A stretch of DNA of 64,000 bases, from positions 1 to 64,000 of the forward strand of contig NZ_BBIS01000010.1 in the NCBI RefSeq assembly GCF_000730605.1, read 5' to 3'. Of the stretch, positions 51,458 through 62,185 are shown piece after piece. The stretch comes from Pseudomonas monteilii NBRC 103158 = DSM 14164 (GTDB lineage: Bacteria; Pseudomonadota; Gammaproteobacteria; Pseudomonadales; Pseudomonadaceae). Position numbers and translations under genes: made by a program. Every line of letters begins with the position of its first letter. Within the stretch, counting starts at the first letter, position 1. The notes under the pieces were generated by a model. It saw only the letters and a program-made list of their open reading frames with translations. It did not search any database and was not told the origin of the DNA.

Positions 51458-52522
51458 ATGTCCTTACGCAAGATCATCCACGTCGACTGCGATTGCTTCT
51501 ACGCTGCAATCGAGATGCGTGACGACCCGCGTCTGGCCGGGCGCCCCATGGCGGTCGGAGGTTCACCCGACCACCGTGGGGTGATCGCCACCTGTAATTA
51601 TGAGGCGCGTGCCTATGGTGTGCGCTCGGCCATGTCGTCGCGCCATGCACTTAAACTGTGCCCCGACTTGCTGATCGTCAAGCCGCGCTTCGAGGCTTAC
51701 CGGGAGGCCTCGCGCGAAATCCATAGCATTTTCCGCGACTACACCGAGTTGATCGAGCCGTTGTCGCTGGACGAAGCCTATCTGGACGTGAGCGATAGCC
51801 AGTGGTACTCGGGCAGCGCCACGCGTATTGCCGAGGATATTCGCCGGCGGGTCGCCCGTACCTTGCATATCACCGTATCGGCGGGGGTGGCGCCGAACAA
51901 GTTCCTGGCCAAGATTGCCAGCGACTGGCGCAAGCCCAATGGCCTGTTCGTGATTACCCCGGGTGAAGTGGAGGTGTTCGTGGCTGGCTTGCCGGTGGCC
52001 AGGTTGCACGGGGTGGGCAAGGTGACGGCAGACAAACTGGCACGGCTGGGTATTGAAACCTGTCTGGAACTGCGCGAATGGTCGCGCCTGGCGCTGGTGC
52101 GCGAGTTTGGCAGTTTTGGCGAGCGCTTGTGGGGGCTTGCGCGGGGGATCGACGAACGTGCGGTGCACAACGACAGCCGTCGACAGTCGGTGAGTGTGGA
52201 AAACACCTACGACACCGACCTTCCAGACCTGGCCAGCTGCCTGGCGCGGCTGCCTGAGCTGCTGGAAAGCCTGAATGAACGCATCGCCCGCATGGACAGC
52301 AGTTACCGGCCGGACAAACCCTTCGTCAAGGTCAAGTTCCACGACTTCAGCCAGACAACCCTGGAGCAGGCCGGGGCGGGCAGGGACCTGGAAAGCTATC
52401 GACAGTTGCTGGGGCAGGCGTTCGCCCGTGGAGGCAAACCGGTACGCTTGCTTGGGGTGGGGGTGAGGTTGCGCGATTTGCGCGGGGCGCATGAGCAGTT
52501 GGAATTGTTTGTACCTGAATAA
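51458..52522 (+). CDS. dinB: DNA polymerase IV (DinB)
   Basis: A 354-residue Y-family translesion polymerase. Catalytic acidic residues are in IHVDCDCFYAAIE (near residue 8) and PLSLDEAYLDVS (near residue 105). Steric region ATCNYEARAYGVRS, HhH segment ARLHGVGKVTADKLARLGI, and a C-terminal little-finger domain. It lacks a canonical C-terminal beta-clamp motif longer than QLELFVPE, which itself fits the QL-x-LF clamp-binding form. Preceded by a perfect LexA box; followed by a terminator. Confidence 0.96.
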   Translation: MSLRKIIHVDCDCFYAAIEMRDDPRLAGRPMAVGGSPDHRGVIATCNYEARAYGVRSAMSSRHALKLCPDLLIVKPRFEAYREASREIHSIFRDYTELIEPLSLDEAYLDVSDSQWYSGSATRIAEDIRRRVARTLHITVSAGVAPNKFLAKIASDWRKPNGLFVITPGEVEVFVAGLPVARLHGVGKVTADKLARLGIETCLELREWSRLALVREFGSFGERLWGLARGIDERAVHNDSRRQSVSVENTYDTDLPDLASCLARLPELLESLNERIARMDSSYRPDKPFVKVKFHDFSQTTLEQAGAGRDLESYRQLLGQAFARGGKPVRLLGVGVRLRDLRGAHEQLELFVPE

Positions 52523-52525
52523 AAA

Positions 52526-52543
52526 GGGCCGCATATGCGGCCC
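52526..52543. terminator. Terminator after dinB
   Basis: GGGCCGCATATGCGGCCC, an 18-bp perfect palindrome preceded by AAAAA; serves the convergent lipoprotein gene as well. Confidence 0.75.
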
Positions 52544-52562
52544 ATCGCGAGCAGGCTCGCTC

Positions 52563-53513
52563 CTACAGTCCAGGGTCAGCCACCAACCGGCCAGTGGCCT
52601 TGGTCAGCGACTGTAGAAACTCCTGCTGCAGCTCTGGATCGTTGCGGGTCAGCTCGATCAGGCTTTGTTCCATTTCACTGGCTTCTTCTTCAAGGCCCAG
52701 CTCGGACAGGCGCTTGACCCGGTGGACCCATTGGCCGACATCGTCATCTTCGAGGTCGTCGAAGATCAGCTCATGGGCTTCGAGCAGCTTGTTGCGCAGG
52801 GTGGCGCTGACCAGCAGGCTGGCATCGCCACGCACCGCGTTGTCCTCGTCGAGTACCTGCAGGTGCAGGGTGCCGATGTGGTTGAGGTTCTGCTCCGAGA
52901 ACGGGCTGTCGAGCAGGTTCAGGCGTAGCACGCCGTTCCTGTCGGTAGTCAGTTCGTGGGTCATCTTGCCAGCCTTGACCTCGACCAGGCGTTCGCTCCA
53001 GGGCACGCTGGTCGATTCCTCGCGCTTGCCTTTCTGCACCTCGCTGATCCCGGCCAGGTTCTGCTGGGCGCGGCCGTTGGACGGCACGTTCATGAACGGG
53101 TTGAGCCCATCCACGCCGTAGCTGAGCCAGTCATGAGTGATGCTTTCCGGCAGGTTGCCCAAGGCGAAGACGTTGGCCACGTTGGCCCCGACGCCCGCCA
53201 CCACGGCCACTGCACCCAGCGGGATCTCGTAGATCTCGCGCCAGGGCTGGTACGGCGTGTAGCGGTCGTAACGACGGGTAACTTCGAACTCGGTGACTTC
53301 GAAGCGCTTCTGCTCATGCACACGCACACGTCGTTGCGGAAGCTCCATCACCTTCGGCTCGCCGACATCGATCTGCAGGGTGTGCTCGAGCAATTTGCGC
53401 TCGACGCGCTCCTCATGGTCGCTGCGCTGGGACATCTGGTTGGCGCAGCCGCTGACGAGCAGGGCGCCGCACAGTGCGGCGCCCCCCAGGGTAAAGGTAC
53501 TTCGCTTGAACAT
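52563..53513 (-). CDS. Hypothetical lipoprotein
   Basis: A 316-residue protein with a lipoprotein signal: MFKRSTFTLGGAALCGALLV then lipobox VSGC, so Cys20-22 region should be lipidated; residue after Cys is Ala, consistent with outer-membrane sorting. The body has a possible second hydrophobic segment (LGAVAVVAGVGANVANVFAL) and an acidic helical C-terminus (LIFDDLEDDDVGQW; EEEASEMEQSLIEL). No family recognised. It follows proS by 20 bp on the same strand, so the two may be co-transcribed. Confidence 0.8.
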   Translation of the reverse strand: MFKRSTFTLGGAALCGALLVSGCANQMSQRSDHEERVERKLLEHTLQIDVGEPKVMELPQRRVRVHEQKRFEVTEFEVTRRYDRYTPYQPWREIYEIPLGAVAVVAGVGANVANVFALGNLPESITHDWLSYGVDGLNPFMNVPSNGRAQQNLAGISEVQKGKREESTSVPWSERLVEVKAGKMTHELTTDRNGVLRLNLLDSPFSEQNLNHIGTLHLQVLDEDNAVRGDASLLVSATLRNKLLEAHELIFDDLEDDDVGQWVHRVKRLSELGLEEEASEMEQSLIELTRNDPELQQEFLQSLTKATGRLVADPGL

Positions 53514-53533
53514 GATCACTCGTGCATTGGTTA

Positions 53534-55249
53534 TCAGCGGCGAACGCGGGCCTGCAGGAAGCTCAGCACTTCATTGAGCGGCAACGCCTGGGCGTCTTGC
53601 TCGGTGCGGTGCTTGTACTCAAGGTTGCCTTCGGCCAGGCCGCGATCGCTGACGACGATGCGGTGTGGGATGCCGATCAGCTCCATGTCGGCAAACTTGA
53701 TGCCTGGGCTGGTTTTCTTGTCGCGGTCGTCCAGCAGCACTTCAAAGCCGGCGGCGGTCAGTTCGGCATACAGCTTGTCGGTTGCCTCGCGGACCACATC
53801 GGTTTCGTAGCGCAGCGGTACCAGGGCGATCTGGAACGGGGCCAGGGCGTCGTTCCAGATGATGCCTTTGTCGTCATAGCTCTGCTCGATGGCAGCGGCG
53901 ACCACGCGGGACACGCCGATGCCGTAGCAGCCCATGGACAGGGTTACCGGCTTGCCGTTCTCGCCCAGTACCTGGCACTTAAGCGCTTCGCTGTACTTGG
54001 TGCCCAGCTGGAAGATGTGGCCCACTTCGATGCCGCGCTTGATCACCAGGGTACCCTGGCCGTCCGGGCTTGGGTCGCCTTCGACCACATTGCGCAGGTC
54101 GGCCACCTGAGGGACTGGCAGGTCACGCTCCCAGTTCACGCCGAAGTAATGCTTGTCGTCGATGTTGGCGCCGATGCCGAAGTCGCTCATCAGGGCAACC
54201 GAACGGTCGATGATGCATTCCAGCGGCAGGTTCAGCGGGCCGAGCGAGCCGGCACCGGCGCCGATGGCGTCGCGCAGTTCGGCTTCGGTGGCCATGACCA
54301 GTGGGTCGGCAACCTGTTCCAGCTTGGTGGCCTTGATTTCGTTTAGCTCGTGGTCGCCACGAACGACCAGGGCAATCAGCTTGCCTTCTTCGGCGCCGCG
54401 CACGATCAGGGTCTTGACGGTTTTCTCGATGGCCAGGCCGTAGTTTTCCACCAGCTGGGCGATGGTTTTGGCGTTTGGCGTGTCGACCAGGCGCAGCTCC
54501 TCGGTAGGGGCAGGGCGCACGGTTTCACGCGGGATGGCCTCGGCCTTCTCGATGTTGGCGGCGTAGTCGGAGCTGTCGCTGAAGATCACGTCGTCTTCGC
54601 CGGACTCGGCCAGTACGTGGAATTCGTGCGAATAGCTGCCACCGATCGAGCCGGTGTCGGCCTGCACTGGGCGGAAGTCCAGGCCCAGGCGGGTGAACAC
54701 GTTGCTGTACGCCTGGTGCATGCGGTCGTAGGTTTCCTGAAGGGAAGCCTGGTCGGCATGGAACGAGTAGGCGTCCTTCATGATGAACTCGCGGCCACGC
54801 ATCAGGCCGAAGCGCGGGCGGATCTCGTCACGGAACTTGGTCTGGATCTGGTACAGGTTGAGCGGCAGCTGTTTATAGCTGGACAGCTCGTTACGGGCCA
54901 GGTCGGTGATGACTTCTTCGTGGGTCGGGCCAACGCAGAAATCACGCTGGTGGCGATCCTTCAGGCGCAGCAGCTCTGGGCCGTACTGCTCCCAACGGCC
55001 GGACTCCTGCCACAGCTCGGCGGGCTGAATGCTTGGCATCAGCACTTCCAGGGCGCCGGCGGCGTTCATTTCCTCGCGTACCACGGCCTCGACCTTGCGC
55101 ATTACCCGCAGGCCCATCGGCAGCCAGGTGTACAGGCCGGAGGCCAGTTTGCGGATCATGCCGGCACGCAGCATGAGCTGATGGCTGATGACCACTGCGT
55201 CGGCAGGGGTTTCTTTCTGGGTGGCGAGCAAATATTGACTGGTGCGCAT
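53534..55249 (-). CDS. proS: Prolyl-tRNA synthetase
   Basis: A 571-residue class II synthetase of the bacterial type with an inserted editing domain (about residues 225-405). Motif 1 and 2 regions: [17 protein letters not shown] and [22 protein letters not shown]; motif 3 region is [18 protein letters not shown]. The anticodon domain closes the chain. ATG 55249 ([19 protein letters not shown]) gives the standard length; the open frame upstream to 55402 is not coding. Confidence 0.97.
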   Translation of the reverse strand: MRTSQYLLATQKETPADAVVISHQLMLRAGMIRKLASGLYTWLPMGLRVMRKVEAVVREEMNAAGALEVLMPSIQPAELWQESGRWEQYGPELLRLKDRHQRDFCVGPTHEEVITDLARNELSSYKQLPLNLYQIQTKFRDEIRPRFGLMRGREFIMKDAYSFHADQASLQETYDRMHQAYSNVFTRLGLDFRPVQADTGSIGGSYSHEFHVLAESGEDDVIFSDSSDYAANIEKAEAIPRETVRPAPTEELRLVDTPNAKTIAQLVENYGLAIEKTVKTLIVRGAEEGKLIALVVRGDHELNEIKATKLEQVADPLVMATEAELRDAIGAGAGSLGPLNLPLECIIDRSVALMSDFGIGANIDDKHYFGVNWERDLPVPQVADLRNVVEGDPSPDGQGTLVIKRGIEVGHIFQLGTKYSEALKCQVLGENGKPVTLSMGCYGIGVSRVVAAAIEQSYDDKGIIWNDALAPFQIALVPLRYETDVVREATDKLYAELTAAGFEVLLDDRDKKTSPGIKFADMELIGIPHRIVVSDRGLAEGNLEYKHRTEQDAQALPLNEVLSFLQARVRR

Positions 55250-55353
55250 GGTTAGCCGTGTCGATTGCCTAAGACGTTGAAATAGCCCCGCATTGTACGG
55301 GGGGGAAACGAAGGCGTACAGGATGCCCCAGGGCGTGACGCTTGTCAGCCAAG

Positions 55354-55383
55354 AAAAAGCCCGGCGTGATCGCCGGGCTTTTT
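55354..55383. terminator. Terminator between the OprD porin and proS
   Basis: AAAAAGCCCGGCG-TGAT-CGCCGGGCTTTTT, perfect 13-bp stem; terminates the minus-strand porin gene 26 bp after its stop. Confidence 0.93.
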
Positions 55384-55409
55384 CAGGTGCGGGGCACTGC
55401 AAGCCAGGC

Positions 55410-56690
55410 TTACAGGATGCTCAGCGGGTACTCCACGATCAGGCGCAGTTCGTCGATCGAGCTCGAACCGTAGTAAACGCCGTCGGCGGAACGGTAGGTG
55501 GCCTGACGTACGCGCAAGCTCAGGTCTTTGGCCGGGCCGCTTTGCAGCACGTACTTGACGTCTACGTCGCGTTCCCATTCCTTACCGTTGTTGGTGCTTT
55601 CGGTCGTGGCACCGGAACCGCGCACATAGCGGGTCATGAAGGTCAGGCCGGGTACGCCGTATTCGGCGAAGTTCAGGTCGTAGCGAGCCTGCCAGGACTT
55701 CTCGTCTTCGGCGTTGAAGTCGGAGCGGGCAACGGAGTTGGCCAGGAAGATGGTGCCGCCACCGTCGACGCCGTAGGCGTAGTCGCCGTCGCCGCTGACT
55801 TTCTGGTAAGCCAGGGTGAAGGTGTGGGCGCCAATGTTGTAGGCGGCCGAGAGGCTGGCTGCGATGTTGTCCAGTTCGTTGCTGCCGTCAGCCTTGCTGA
55901 CGAAGGCGCCGGTCAGGTTGTCGCCGATGGACTTGGTGTCATAGATGTTGAAGTCGAACACCAGGCCTTGCTTGTCGCTGATCGGCAGCGCCCAGTTGAT
56001 GTTGCCGTACCACTTGCGGAAGTGATCTTCGACGCGCGAGTAGTAGACGCTGGAGCTGAGGTTTTCGTTGATGGCATAGGTGCCACCGAAGACGTTGGCC
56101 TCGGTCAGGCGCAGGCTGTCGTGGTAGGTCTGGGCCTGCGCGTTCAGGGCAGTGAAGTGACCGGCGTGCAGGGTCAGGCCATCGATTTCGTTGCTGGTGA
56201 TCAGGCCGCCTTCAGCAACTTCTGGCAGCAGTCGGCTGTCGTCGGTGGCGAATACTGGCAGGGCGGTGAACTGGTCGCCGAACTTCAGCACGGTATTGGA
56301 GACGCGCAGTTTTACTGCACCGCCGCCTTCGGAGTAATCATCTTGCGAACGGCCGTCGGAACCGGTCGGGAACAGGCCGGTGCCGGCGCGGCCTTTGCCG
56401 CTGTCCAGTTTCAGGCCCAGCATGCCGATGGCGTCAACGCCGAAGCCCACGGTGCCTTGGGTGAAGCCCGACTCGAAGGTACCCAGGAAGCCCAGGCCGG
56501 TTTCTTCGACGCGGCTCTTGCCGCTGTCGTTGTTACGGAAGTCACGGCTGAAGTACAGCATGCGGGTTTTTACGTTCAGCTTGCTGTCTTCGAGGAAACC
56601 TTTGGACTCGTCTTGTGCCGAGGCCATTGCCAACTGCGAGGTCCCTGCCGCAACGGCCAGGGCGATCATGCTCCACTTCATCACGCGCAT
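55410..56690 (-). CDS. OprD-family outer-membrane porin
   Basis: A 426-residue porin with signal peptide ([20 protein letters not shown], cut after MASA) and OprD opening [22 protein letters not shown]. Internal family blocks: [26 protein letters not shown]-like [11 protein letters not shown] and [16 protein letters not shown]. Ends [12 protein letters not shown]. Length and style match basic amino-acid or peptide-specific OprD members; substrate not assignable. Distinct from the hexuronate porin at 19888, with no copy of its operator seen upstream. Confidence 0.9.
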   Translation of the reverse strand: MRVMKWSMIALAVAAGTSQLAMASAQDESKGFLEDSKLNVKTRMLYFSRDFRNNDSGKSRVEETGLGFLGTFESGFTQGTVGFGVDAIGMLGLKLDSGKGRAGTGLFPTGSDGRSQDDYSEGGGAVKLRVSNTVLKFGDQFTALPVFATDDSRLLPEVAEGGLITSNEIDGLTLHAGHFTALNAQAQTYHDSLRLTEANVFGGTYAINENLSSSVYYSRVEDHFRKWYGNINWALPISDKQGLVFDFNIYDTKSIGDNLTGAFVSKADGSNELDNIAASLSAAYNIGAHTFTLAYQKVSGDGDYAYGVDGGGTIFLANSVARSDFNAEDEKSWQARYDLNFAEYGVPGLTFMTRYVRGSGATTESTNNGKEWERDVDVKYVLQSGPAKDLSLRVRQATYRSADGVYYGSSSIDELRLIVEYPLSIL

Positions 56691-57381
56691 CGTGATTTGC
56701 TCCTTTGGTTTTTAGGAAGAGTACCGCTGCATCCATGTGTTTTAGTTATATGGAGCAGCTCTTTCTTGTTATGTCGGCGAAAATGTATAGCACGCTGACT
56801 GTTGTTGGCGATATGGCTATAAGCACTCTTTTCGGAACTTTTTCACCCCGTCGCTTTTAGGTATTTCCATGTCGCAAATCACGCCCCGGTTTAAGGGCCG
56901 TACAACGCCAGCGCTGTTCCTGTCACCGTAACAAACCTGTAACCACCGGTTCCGGTTAGGGGAACTCCCTGGTAACCAATGCCGCTGTTGTTATTTGTCG
57001 CGTTCACCTGCCATTGCAGATGTCGTGCCGACTTGGCGGGAAGGGAATGCAACAAGCGTGCTCAAAATTCGCAACACTTCATGAAATTTTCACAAAACCT
57101 GCTACCGAGGGTCGGAAAGTCCCGTAAACACGGGGTGAAGCCGGCTCGCGCACATGTTGGAGTCGAGAATCATTAAAATTTAAAAAGCTGCCATTAAAGT
57201 CAATGTGTTACCGCAATTTGTTCATCCAGAGTCGTTTGTGGGGTGACAGGTGTGGAGAGCGTGGACAGAAGGCCTCATTTTGGTGCGAAAAGTAGCGCTG
57301 TGTTACCGGGAGTGTGCAAGGTATCCTTGCAGGCCTGATTTCCGCTTGAAGCGGGTTGGTTTTGCCTGAAGGAGATATGCC
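56691..57381. other. Intergenic region between divergent porin and HIT genes
   Basis: About 690 bp and A+T-richer than its surroundings, with no open frame I can support and no recognised RNA. It should contain promoters for both flanking genes. It holds AAAATTTAAAAAG at 57175-57187 and a run of short inverted repeats near 57100-57140 (CCGTAAACACGGGG). Candidate location for a small RNA. Confidence 0.4.
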
Positions 57382-57801
57382 GTGTTCGTCCTCGATTCGC
57401 GTTTGCAGCAGGATTCCCTGGTGCTGGGGGAGTTTGCACTGTGCCAGTTGCTGCTGAGCAAGGATGCCAACTACCCATGGTTCATCCTGGTGCCCAAGCG
57501 CGCCGGCATCAGCGAACTGTTCGAGCTGGAAGCGGCGGACCAGCAGCAGTTGTGGCAGGAAACAACCCTGTTGGCTGAGGCGCTGAAAGCCAGCTACAGC
57601 GCCGACAAGATGAACGTGGCCACCCTGGGCAACGTGGTCAGCCAGCTGCATATGCACGTGATTGTGCGCCAGCGTGACGATGCTGCCTGGCCGGCACCGG
57701 TGTGGGGCAAGTGCCCGGCGGTGGCCTACAGCGACGATCAGTTGAATGCCATTCGCCAGCGCCTGCGTGGGCTGCAACTTGCTGGTTATCAGGAGGCCTG
57801 A
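57382..57801 (+). CDS. HIT-family protein
   Basis: A 139-residue histidine-triad protein; GTG start with AAGGAG eight bases upstream. The catalytic triad is [13 protein letters not shown] (His-x-His-x-polar, preceded by VVSQ). The usual N-terminal nucleotide-contact part is FVLVPK-like [17 protein letters not shown]. Likely a nucleotide hydrolase or transferase of unknown substrate. Stop is one base before the slyX start. Confidence 0.92.
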   Translation: MFVLDSRLQQDSLVLGEFALCQLLLSKDANYPWFILVPKRAGISELFELEAADQQQLWQETTLLAEALKASYSADKMNVATLGNVVSQLHMHVIVRQRDDAAWPAPVWGKCPAVAYSDDQLNAIRQRLRGLQLAGYQEA

Positions 57802-57802
57802 G

Positions 57803-58009
57803 ATGTCGCTGGAGTTACGTATTGTTGAACTGGAAACCCGCCAGGCGTTCCAGGATGACACTATCCAGGCGTTGAATGACGTGGTGGTCGAGCAGGCGCG
57901 GGTGATCGAGCGGCTGCAATCGCAGATGGCCGAACTGATCAAGCGTTATGAAGAGATGGTCGGCCAGTACGGCAGCGAAGGGGAGGAGGCGCCACCGCCT
58001 CATTATTGA
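57803..58009 (+). CDS. slyX: SlyX-family coiled-coil protein
   Basis: A 68-residue protein, nearly all coiled coil: [20 protein letters not shown] then [22 protein letters not shown]-terminal PPHY is the family signature. Function unknown. Follows the HIT gene with AGGAGG overlapping its end. Confidence 0.9.
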   Translation: MSLELRIVELETRQAFQDDTIQALNDVVVEQARVIERLQSQMAELIKRYEEMVGQYGSEGEEAPPPHY

Positions 58010-58069
58010 TGCGTCGCAGAGGCATATTCACCGGCATGCCGGTAAATATGCCTATGGATGAAGCGGCAA

Positions 58070-58663
58070 TCAGCGGCGGGTTACCGCAACCACATCTTCG
58101 GCCTGCAGGCCCTTGTCGCGGTGCATCACCGAGAACTCAACGCGCTGGCCTTCGACCAGAATGCGATGACCTTCGCCGCGAATGGCGCGAAAGTGCACGA
58201 AGATGTCATCACCCGAATCGCGGGAAATGAAGCCAAAGCCTTTCGACGTGTTGAACCACTTGACGGTGCCGGTATCGCGGTTGCCGGCATCCTGAGCGGC
58301 ATGCTGGCTGTTGCGTGCCCTGCGCGGGCTGCGGGCAAAACCCACGGCCAGGTGCAGGGCCACTGCCAGTGCCGCGCAGACCAGTGCCGCGAGGTTGCCC
58401 ATTTCCGGGCGGGCCAGCAATGTCAGGGTTTGCAGCACCACCGCCACCACCAGCAGGGCGCAGGCAAGGTGCTGCAACTGCTGCCGCGCACCGCGGTAGT
58501 ACAGGGGCACGACCGGGGCCAGGACCAGGTTGAGCAGGCCGAGCAGTGCCAGGTAGACCGCGTCAGGTTGTTGCAGGAAGGGTGTCGCGTCGGTTTTCAG
58601 GCTGGGTATGAGCGATAGCAGCAAGGCTGCCACGCCCGTCACCAGATGGACGATCTTGAACAT
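58070..58663 (-). CDS. Membrane-fused cold-shock-domain protein
   Basis: A 197-residue protein with an N-terminal membrane part of about four helices ([76 protein letters not shown]), a short linker ([17 protein letters not shown]), and a complete cold-shock domain at about residues 130-197: [19 protein letters not shown] with both RNP motifs (GFGFI and DIFVHF). This is the reverse of the CSD-DUF1294 order. It suggests RNA or ssDNA binding at the inner membrane. Convergent with slyX. Confidence 0.85.
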   Translation of the reverse strand: MFKIVHLVTGVAALLLSLIPSLKTDATPFLQQPDAVYLALLGLLNLVLAPVVPLYYRGARQQLQHLACALLVVAVVLQTLTLLARPEMGNLAALVCAALAVALHLAVGFARSPRRARNSQHAAQDAGNRDTGTVKWFNTSKGFGFISRDSGDDIFVHFRAIRGEGHRILVEGQRVEFSVMHRDKGLQAEDVVAVTRR

Positions 58664-58944
58664 GGGGTTGGCTCACAGTTGATAAGGCCGATCACAGGAA
58701 GAGCGGGCAGCACGGTGCGCATGAGGTGTAGAGCGCGAACACGTGGCAGGCCAGCCTATGCACCCGGCAATGACAGTCCGCACGGGTGGCACGGTGCCTA
58801 TTTAACAGTAAAGCCGCAGGCTACTCAAACCGCAGGCCGCCCGGCGGGCAATGTGTTGCGCCATGTCACATGCGGCAGGGGGGAAGTGTTGCTACAGTGG
58901 TCCACGTCCGCTTGAGTCTCAAGCCTTATGGAAAGGGGAGCTTC
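58664..58944. other. Intergenic region between the cold-shock and Dps-like genes
   Basis: About 280 bp with divergent promoters expected. TGCTACAGT at 58889-58897 resembles an extended -10 for the Dps-like gene. Otherwise nothing recognised. Confidence 0.35.
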
Positions 58945-59418
58945 ATGGCAATCGATATCGGTATCAGCGAAGAAGATCGCAAGTCCATCGTCGATGGGCT
59001 ATCCCGCCTGTTGTCGGATACTTACGTGCTGTATCTGAAAACCCATAACTTTCACTGGAACGTCACCGGCCCGTCGTTCCGTACCCTGCACCTGATGTTC
59101 GAAGAGCAGTACAACGAGCTGGCGCTGGCGGTCGACTCCATCGCCGAGCGTATCCGGGCCTTGGGCTTCCCGGCGCCGGGCTCGTATGCATTCTATGCGC
59201 GGCACTCGTCTATCAAGGAGGAGGAAGGTGTACCCCCGGCGGACGAGATGATCCGCCAGCTGGTGCAGGGGCAGGAGGCCGTGGTGCGCACGGCGCGCAG
59301 CATTTTCCCGGTGGTGGACAAGGTCAGCGACGAACCTACCGCCGACTTGCTGACCCAGCGCATGCAGGTGCACGAAAAAACGGCCTGGATGCTGCGGGTA
59401 ATGCTCGACGGCAAGTAA
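58945..59418 (+). CDS. Dps/ferritin-like protein
   Basis: A 157-residue four-helix ferritin-like protein. Inter-subunit ferroxidase ligands: His in [14 protein letters not shown] (near residue 34), and Asp/Glu in [19 protein letters not shown]. Forms a dodecamer that oxidises iron and protects DNA. No Lys-rich N-terminal tail is present, so DNA binding may be weak. AGGGGAG precedes ATG 58945; a longer frame opens at 58786 without support. Confidence 0.92.
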   Translation: MAIDIGISEEDRKSIVDGLSRLLSDTYVLYLKTHNFHWNVTGPSFRTLHLMFEEQYNELALAVDSIAERIRALGFPAPGSYAFYARHSSIKEEEGVPPADEMIRQLVQGQEAVVRTARSIFPVVDKVSDEPTADLLTQRMQVHEKTAWMLRVMLDGK

Positions 59419-59559
59419 AGGCCATCGTGCAGTAACAAACCCTGGTCGGTACGCCCGGCCGGGGTCTGGCTGTTGAGCAGGAAGATTTTGCCACTGCTTT
59501 AAGCCCGCTCATCAGCGCTTCATACGCCACCTGGTACCTGTGACGAGGAAGTGTGGCGC

Positions 59560-59889
59560 ATGATGCAAGTGAGCAAGCGTATGGCTGGGCAGGGGAGCTG
59601 GCCGGCAAAGCAGTGCATGGATCCGTTCAAGGCGGATTTCGACATGTTGCAGATCCAGCCGGTGTCGCGTTCGGTGCGGTTGAACGGGTTTTCCACCTGC
59701 TTGCGTCTGGAGGCCGTCTACTGGGGCATCCTGGAGCGTATCGCCGCTGCGAACCGCTGTTCGGTCAGTGCGGTGTTGTCCTACGTGGACCGCGAAGTGC
59801 ACTTGCGCCAGGGTGGGGTGCGTAACTTCAGTGGGCTGATCCGGGTCATCTGCGTCGCCTGGCTGCAAAACCCGCCAAGTGTGCGCTGA
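59560..59889 (+). CDS. Ribbon-helix-helix domain protein
   Basis: A 109-residue protein whose C-terminal 60 residues fit the RHH_4 type: SRSVRLNGFSTCLRLEAVYW then ILERIAAANRCSVSAVLSYV and FSGLIRVICVAWL. The N-terminal 45 residues are unrelated. GAGGA ten bases before ATG 59560 sets the start; GTG 59551 is also in frame. Possibly a transcription factor; no target recognised. Confidence 0.8.
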   Translation: MMQVSKRMAGQGSWPAKQCMDPFKADFDMLQIQPVSRSVRLNGFSTCLRLEAVYWGILERIAAANRCSVSAVLSYVDREVHLRQGGVRNFSGLIRVICVAWLQNPPSVR

Positions 59890-59981
59890 TCGCCGGGCGG
59901 GCTGCGCAGTGCCTGTTAACCATATATAATCCCGCTTTTTGCTGCCCCGGCAGCCAGCGTTGTGGTTGACGAGAGACACCC

Positions 59982-60203
59982 ATGCCCCTTTATGACTATC
60001 AATGTGCATCCTGCGAGCACCGCATGGAAGTGCTGCAGAAGATCAGCGCCGCGCCGCTGACCGATTGCCCGGCCTGTCAGGCCCCAGCGCTGAAAAAGCT
60101 GCTGTCGGTGCCAGGCTTCCGCCTGAGCGGTAATGGTTGGTACGAAACCGACTTCAAGACCGGGGCAAAAAAGAATCTGGCAGGCGGCGACAAGGCCGAC
60201 TGA
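59982..60203 (+). CDS. FmdB-family zinc-ribbon protein
   Basis: A 73-residue protein with the FmdB pattern: MPLYDYQCASCEHRMEVLQK then DCPACQ, giving four Zn-binding Cys. C-terminal half FRLSGNGWYETDFK is typical. It commonly sits upstream of aspS in pseudomonads; role unknown. Confidence 0.92.
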   Translation: MPLYDYQCASCEHRMEVLQKISAAPLTDCPACQAPALKKLLSVPGFRLSGNGWYETDFKTGAKKNLAGGDKAD

Positions 60204-60296
60204 GTTGAATGCTGTGACCGGGTCTTGCAGTATTAGCCCTCCGGGCGGCCAAGGCCTCCACCGAATACACGAATCACGAGAAGCGAAACCACCATC

Positions 60297-62072
60297 ATGA
60301 TGCGCAGCCATTATTGCGGCCAACTGAACGAGAGCCTGGACGGCCAGGAAGTCACCCTTTGCGGCTGGGTCCATCGTCGCCGCGACCACGGCGGGGTGAT
60401 CTTCCTCGACATCCGTGACCGCGAAGGCATGGCCCAGGTCGTGTTCGACCCGGATCGCGCCGAAACCTTCGCCGCCGCCGACCGCGTGCGCAGCGAATAC
60501 GTCGTGCAGATCACCGGCAAGGTGCGCAAGCGCCCAGACGGTGCGGTGAACGCCAACATGGCCTCCGGCGCCATCGAGATCCTTGGCTACCAGCTGAACG
60601 TGCTCAACGAAGCGGAAACCCCGCCGTTCCCGCTGAACGAGTACTCCGACGTTGGCGAGGAAACCCGCCTGCGCTACCGTTTCATCGACCTGCGTCGCCC
60701 GGAAATGGCCGACAAGCTGCGCCTGCGTTCGCGCATCACCAGCAGCATCCGCCGCTTCCTCGACGAAAACGGCTTCCTCGACGTCGAAACCCCGATCCTC
60801 ACCCGTGCCACGCCGGAAGGTGCGCGTGACTACCTGGTGCCAAGCCGTACCCACGCAGGTAGCTTCTTCGCCCTGCCGCAGTCGCCCCAGCTGTTCAAGC
60901 AGCTGCTGATGGTGGCCGGCTTCGACCGCTACTACCAGATCGCCAAGTGCTTCCGTGACGAAGACCTGCGTGCCGACCGTCAGCCGGAATTCACCCAGAT
61001 CGACATCGAGACCAGCTTCCTCGATGAAAGCGAGATCATGGGCCTGACCGAAAGCATGATCCGCAAGCTATTCAAGGAAGTGCTGGACCTGGAGTTCGGC
61101 GAATTCCCGCACATGACCTTCGAAGAAGCCATGCGCCGCTACGGCTCCGACAAGCCAGACCTGCGTAACCCGCTGGAACTGGTCGACGTTGCCGACCAGC
61201 TGAAAGACGTCGACTTCAAGGTGTTCGCCGGCCCGGCCAACGATCCTAAGTGCCGTGTGACCGCCCTGCGCCTGCCAGGCGGTGCCAGCATGCCGCGCAG
61301 CAAGATCGACGAGTACACCAAGTTCGTCGGCATCTACGGTGCCAAGGGCCTGGCCTACATCAAGGTCAACGAGCGCGCCAAGGGCGTCGAGGGCCTGCAG
61401 TCGCCGATCGTCAAGAACATCCCTGAGGCCAACCTCAACACCATCCTCGACCGCGTCGGTGCCGTAGACGGCGACATCGTGTTCTTCGGTGCCGACAAGT
61501 TCAAGGTGGTCAGCGAAGCCCTGGGCGCGCTGCGTATCCGCCTGGGTCACGACTTCGAGCTGCTGACCTGCGAGTGGGCGCCGATGTGGGTCGTCGACTT
61601 CCCGATGTTCGAAGAAAACGAAGACGGCAGCTTCACCGCGCTGCACCACCCGTTCACCGCGCCGAAGTGTACCCCGGAAGAGCTCGAGGCCAACCCGGCC
61701 ACAGCTCTGTCCCGTGCTTACGACATGGTCCTGAACGGTACCGAACTGGGTGGCGGTTCGATCCGTATTCACCGCAAAGAGATGCAACAGGCGGTATTCC
61801 GTCTGCTGGGTATCGAGGCAGAAGAACAGGAAGAGAAGTTCGGCTTCCTGCTCGACGCCCTGAAGTTCGGCGCACCGCCTCACGGTGGCCTGGCCTTCGG
61901 TCTGGACCGTCTGGTCATGCTGATGACCGGCGCCCAGTCGATCCGTGAAGTGATCGCGTTCCCGAAAACCCAGAGCGCTGCATGCGTCATGACCCAGGCC
62001 CCTGGCATGGTCGACGCCAAGGCCCTGCGCGAGCTGCACATCCGACTGCGCGAACAGACCAAGGTCGAGTAA
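60297..62072 (+). CDS. aspS: Aspartyl-tRNA synthetase
   Basis: A 591-residue class II synthetase. N-terminal OB anticodon-binding domain ([20 protein letters not shown]), motif 2 [20 protein letters not shown], inserted GAD domain (about residues 285-415) and motif 3 [13 protein letters not shown]. The GAD insertion shows the bacterial type; pseudomonad AspRS is often non-discriminating and also charges tRNA-Asn when asparagine synthetase-type routes exist; that is not decided here. Two tandem ATGs begin the frame. Confidence 0.97.
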   Translation: MMRSHYCGQLNESLDGQEVTLCGWVHRRRDHGGVIFLDIRDREGMAQVVFDPDRAETFAAADRVRSEYVVQITGKVRKRPDGAVNANMASGAIEILGYQLNVLNEAETPPFPLNEYSDVGEETRLRYRFIDLRRPEMADKLRLRSRITSSIRRFLDENGFLDVETPILTRATPEGARDYLVPSRTHAGSFFALPQSPQLFKQLLMVAGFDRYYQIAKCFRDEDLRADRQPEFTQIDIETSFLDESEIMGLTESMIRKLFKEVLDLEFGEFPHMTFEEAMRRYGSDKPDLRNPLELVDVADQLKDVDFKVFAGPANDPKCRVTALRLPGGASMPRSKIDEYTKFVGIYGAKGLAYIKVNERAKGVEGLQSPIVKNIPEANLNTILDRVGAVDGDIVFFGADKFKVVSEALGALRIRLGHDFELLTCEWAPMWVVDFPMFEENEDGSFTALHHPFTAPKCTPEELEANPATALSRAYDMVLNGTELGGGSIRIHRKEMQQAVFRLLGIEAEEQEEKFGFLLDALKFGAPPHGGLAFGLDRLVMLMTGAQSIREVIAFPKTQSAACVMTQAPGMVDAKALRELHIRLREQTKVE

Positions 62073-62185
62073 GCAGTCCCGGGCGCATCCATATGGATGC
62101 GCCTTTGCGTTTCGGCGCAGGTATTTTTCCGTCCCGCCCCGTACAGGGGCGGGGCTGTTTGTGAAACAAAGGATTCGGAGTCGTT

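Noticed and set aside
52550..52570. REP element after dinB (GAGCAGGCTCGCTCCTAC)
   Set aside because: Only a partial arm; too short and degenerate to call as a repeat.
53534..55402. Extended N-terminus of proS
   Set aside because: The extra 51 residues run through a terminator hairpin region and lack the ProS N-terminus; ATG 55249 gives the standard length.
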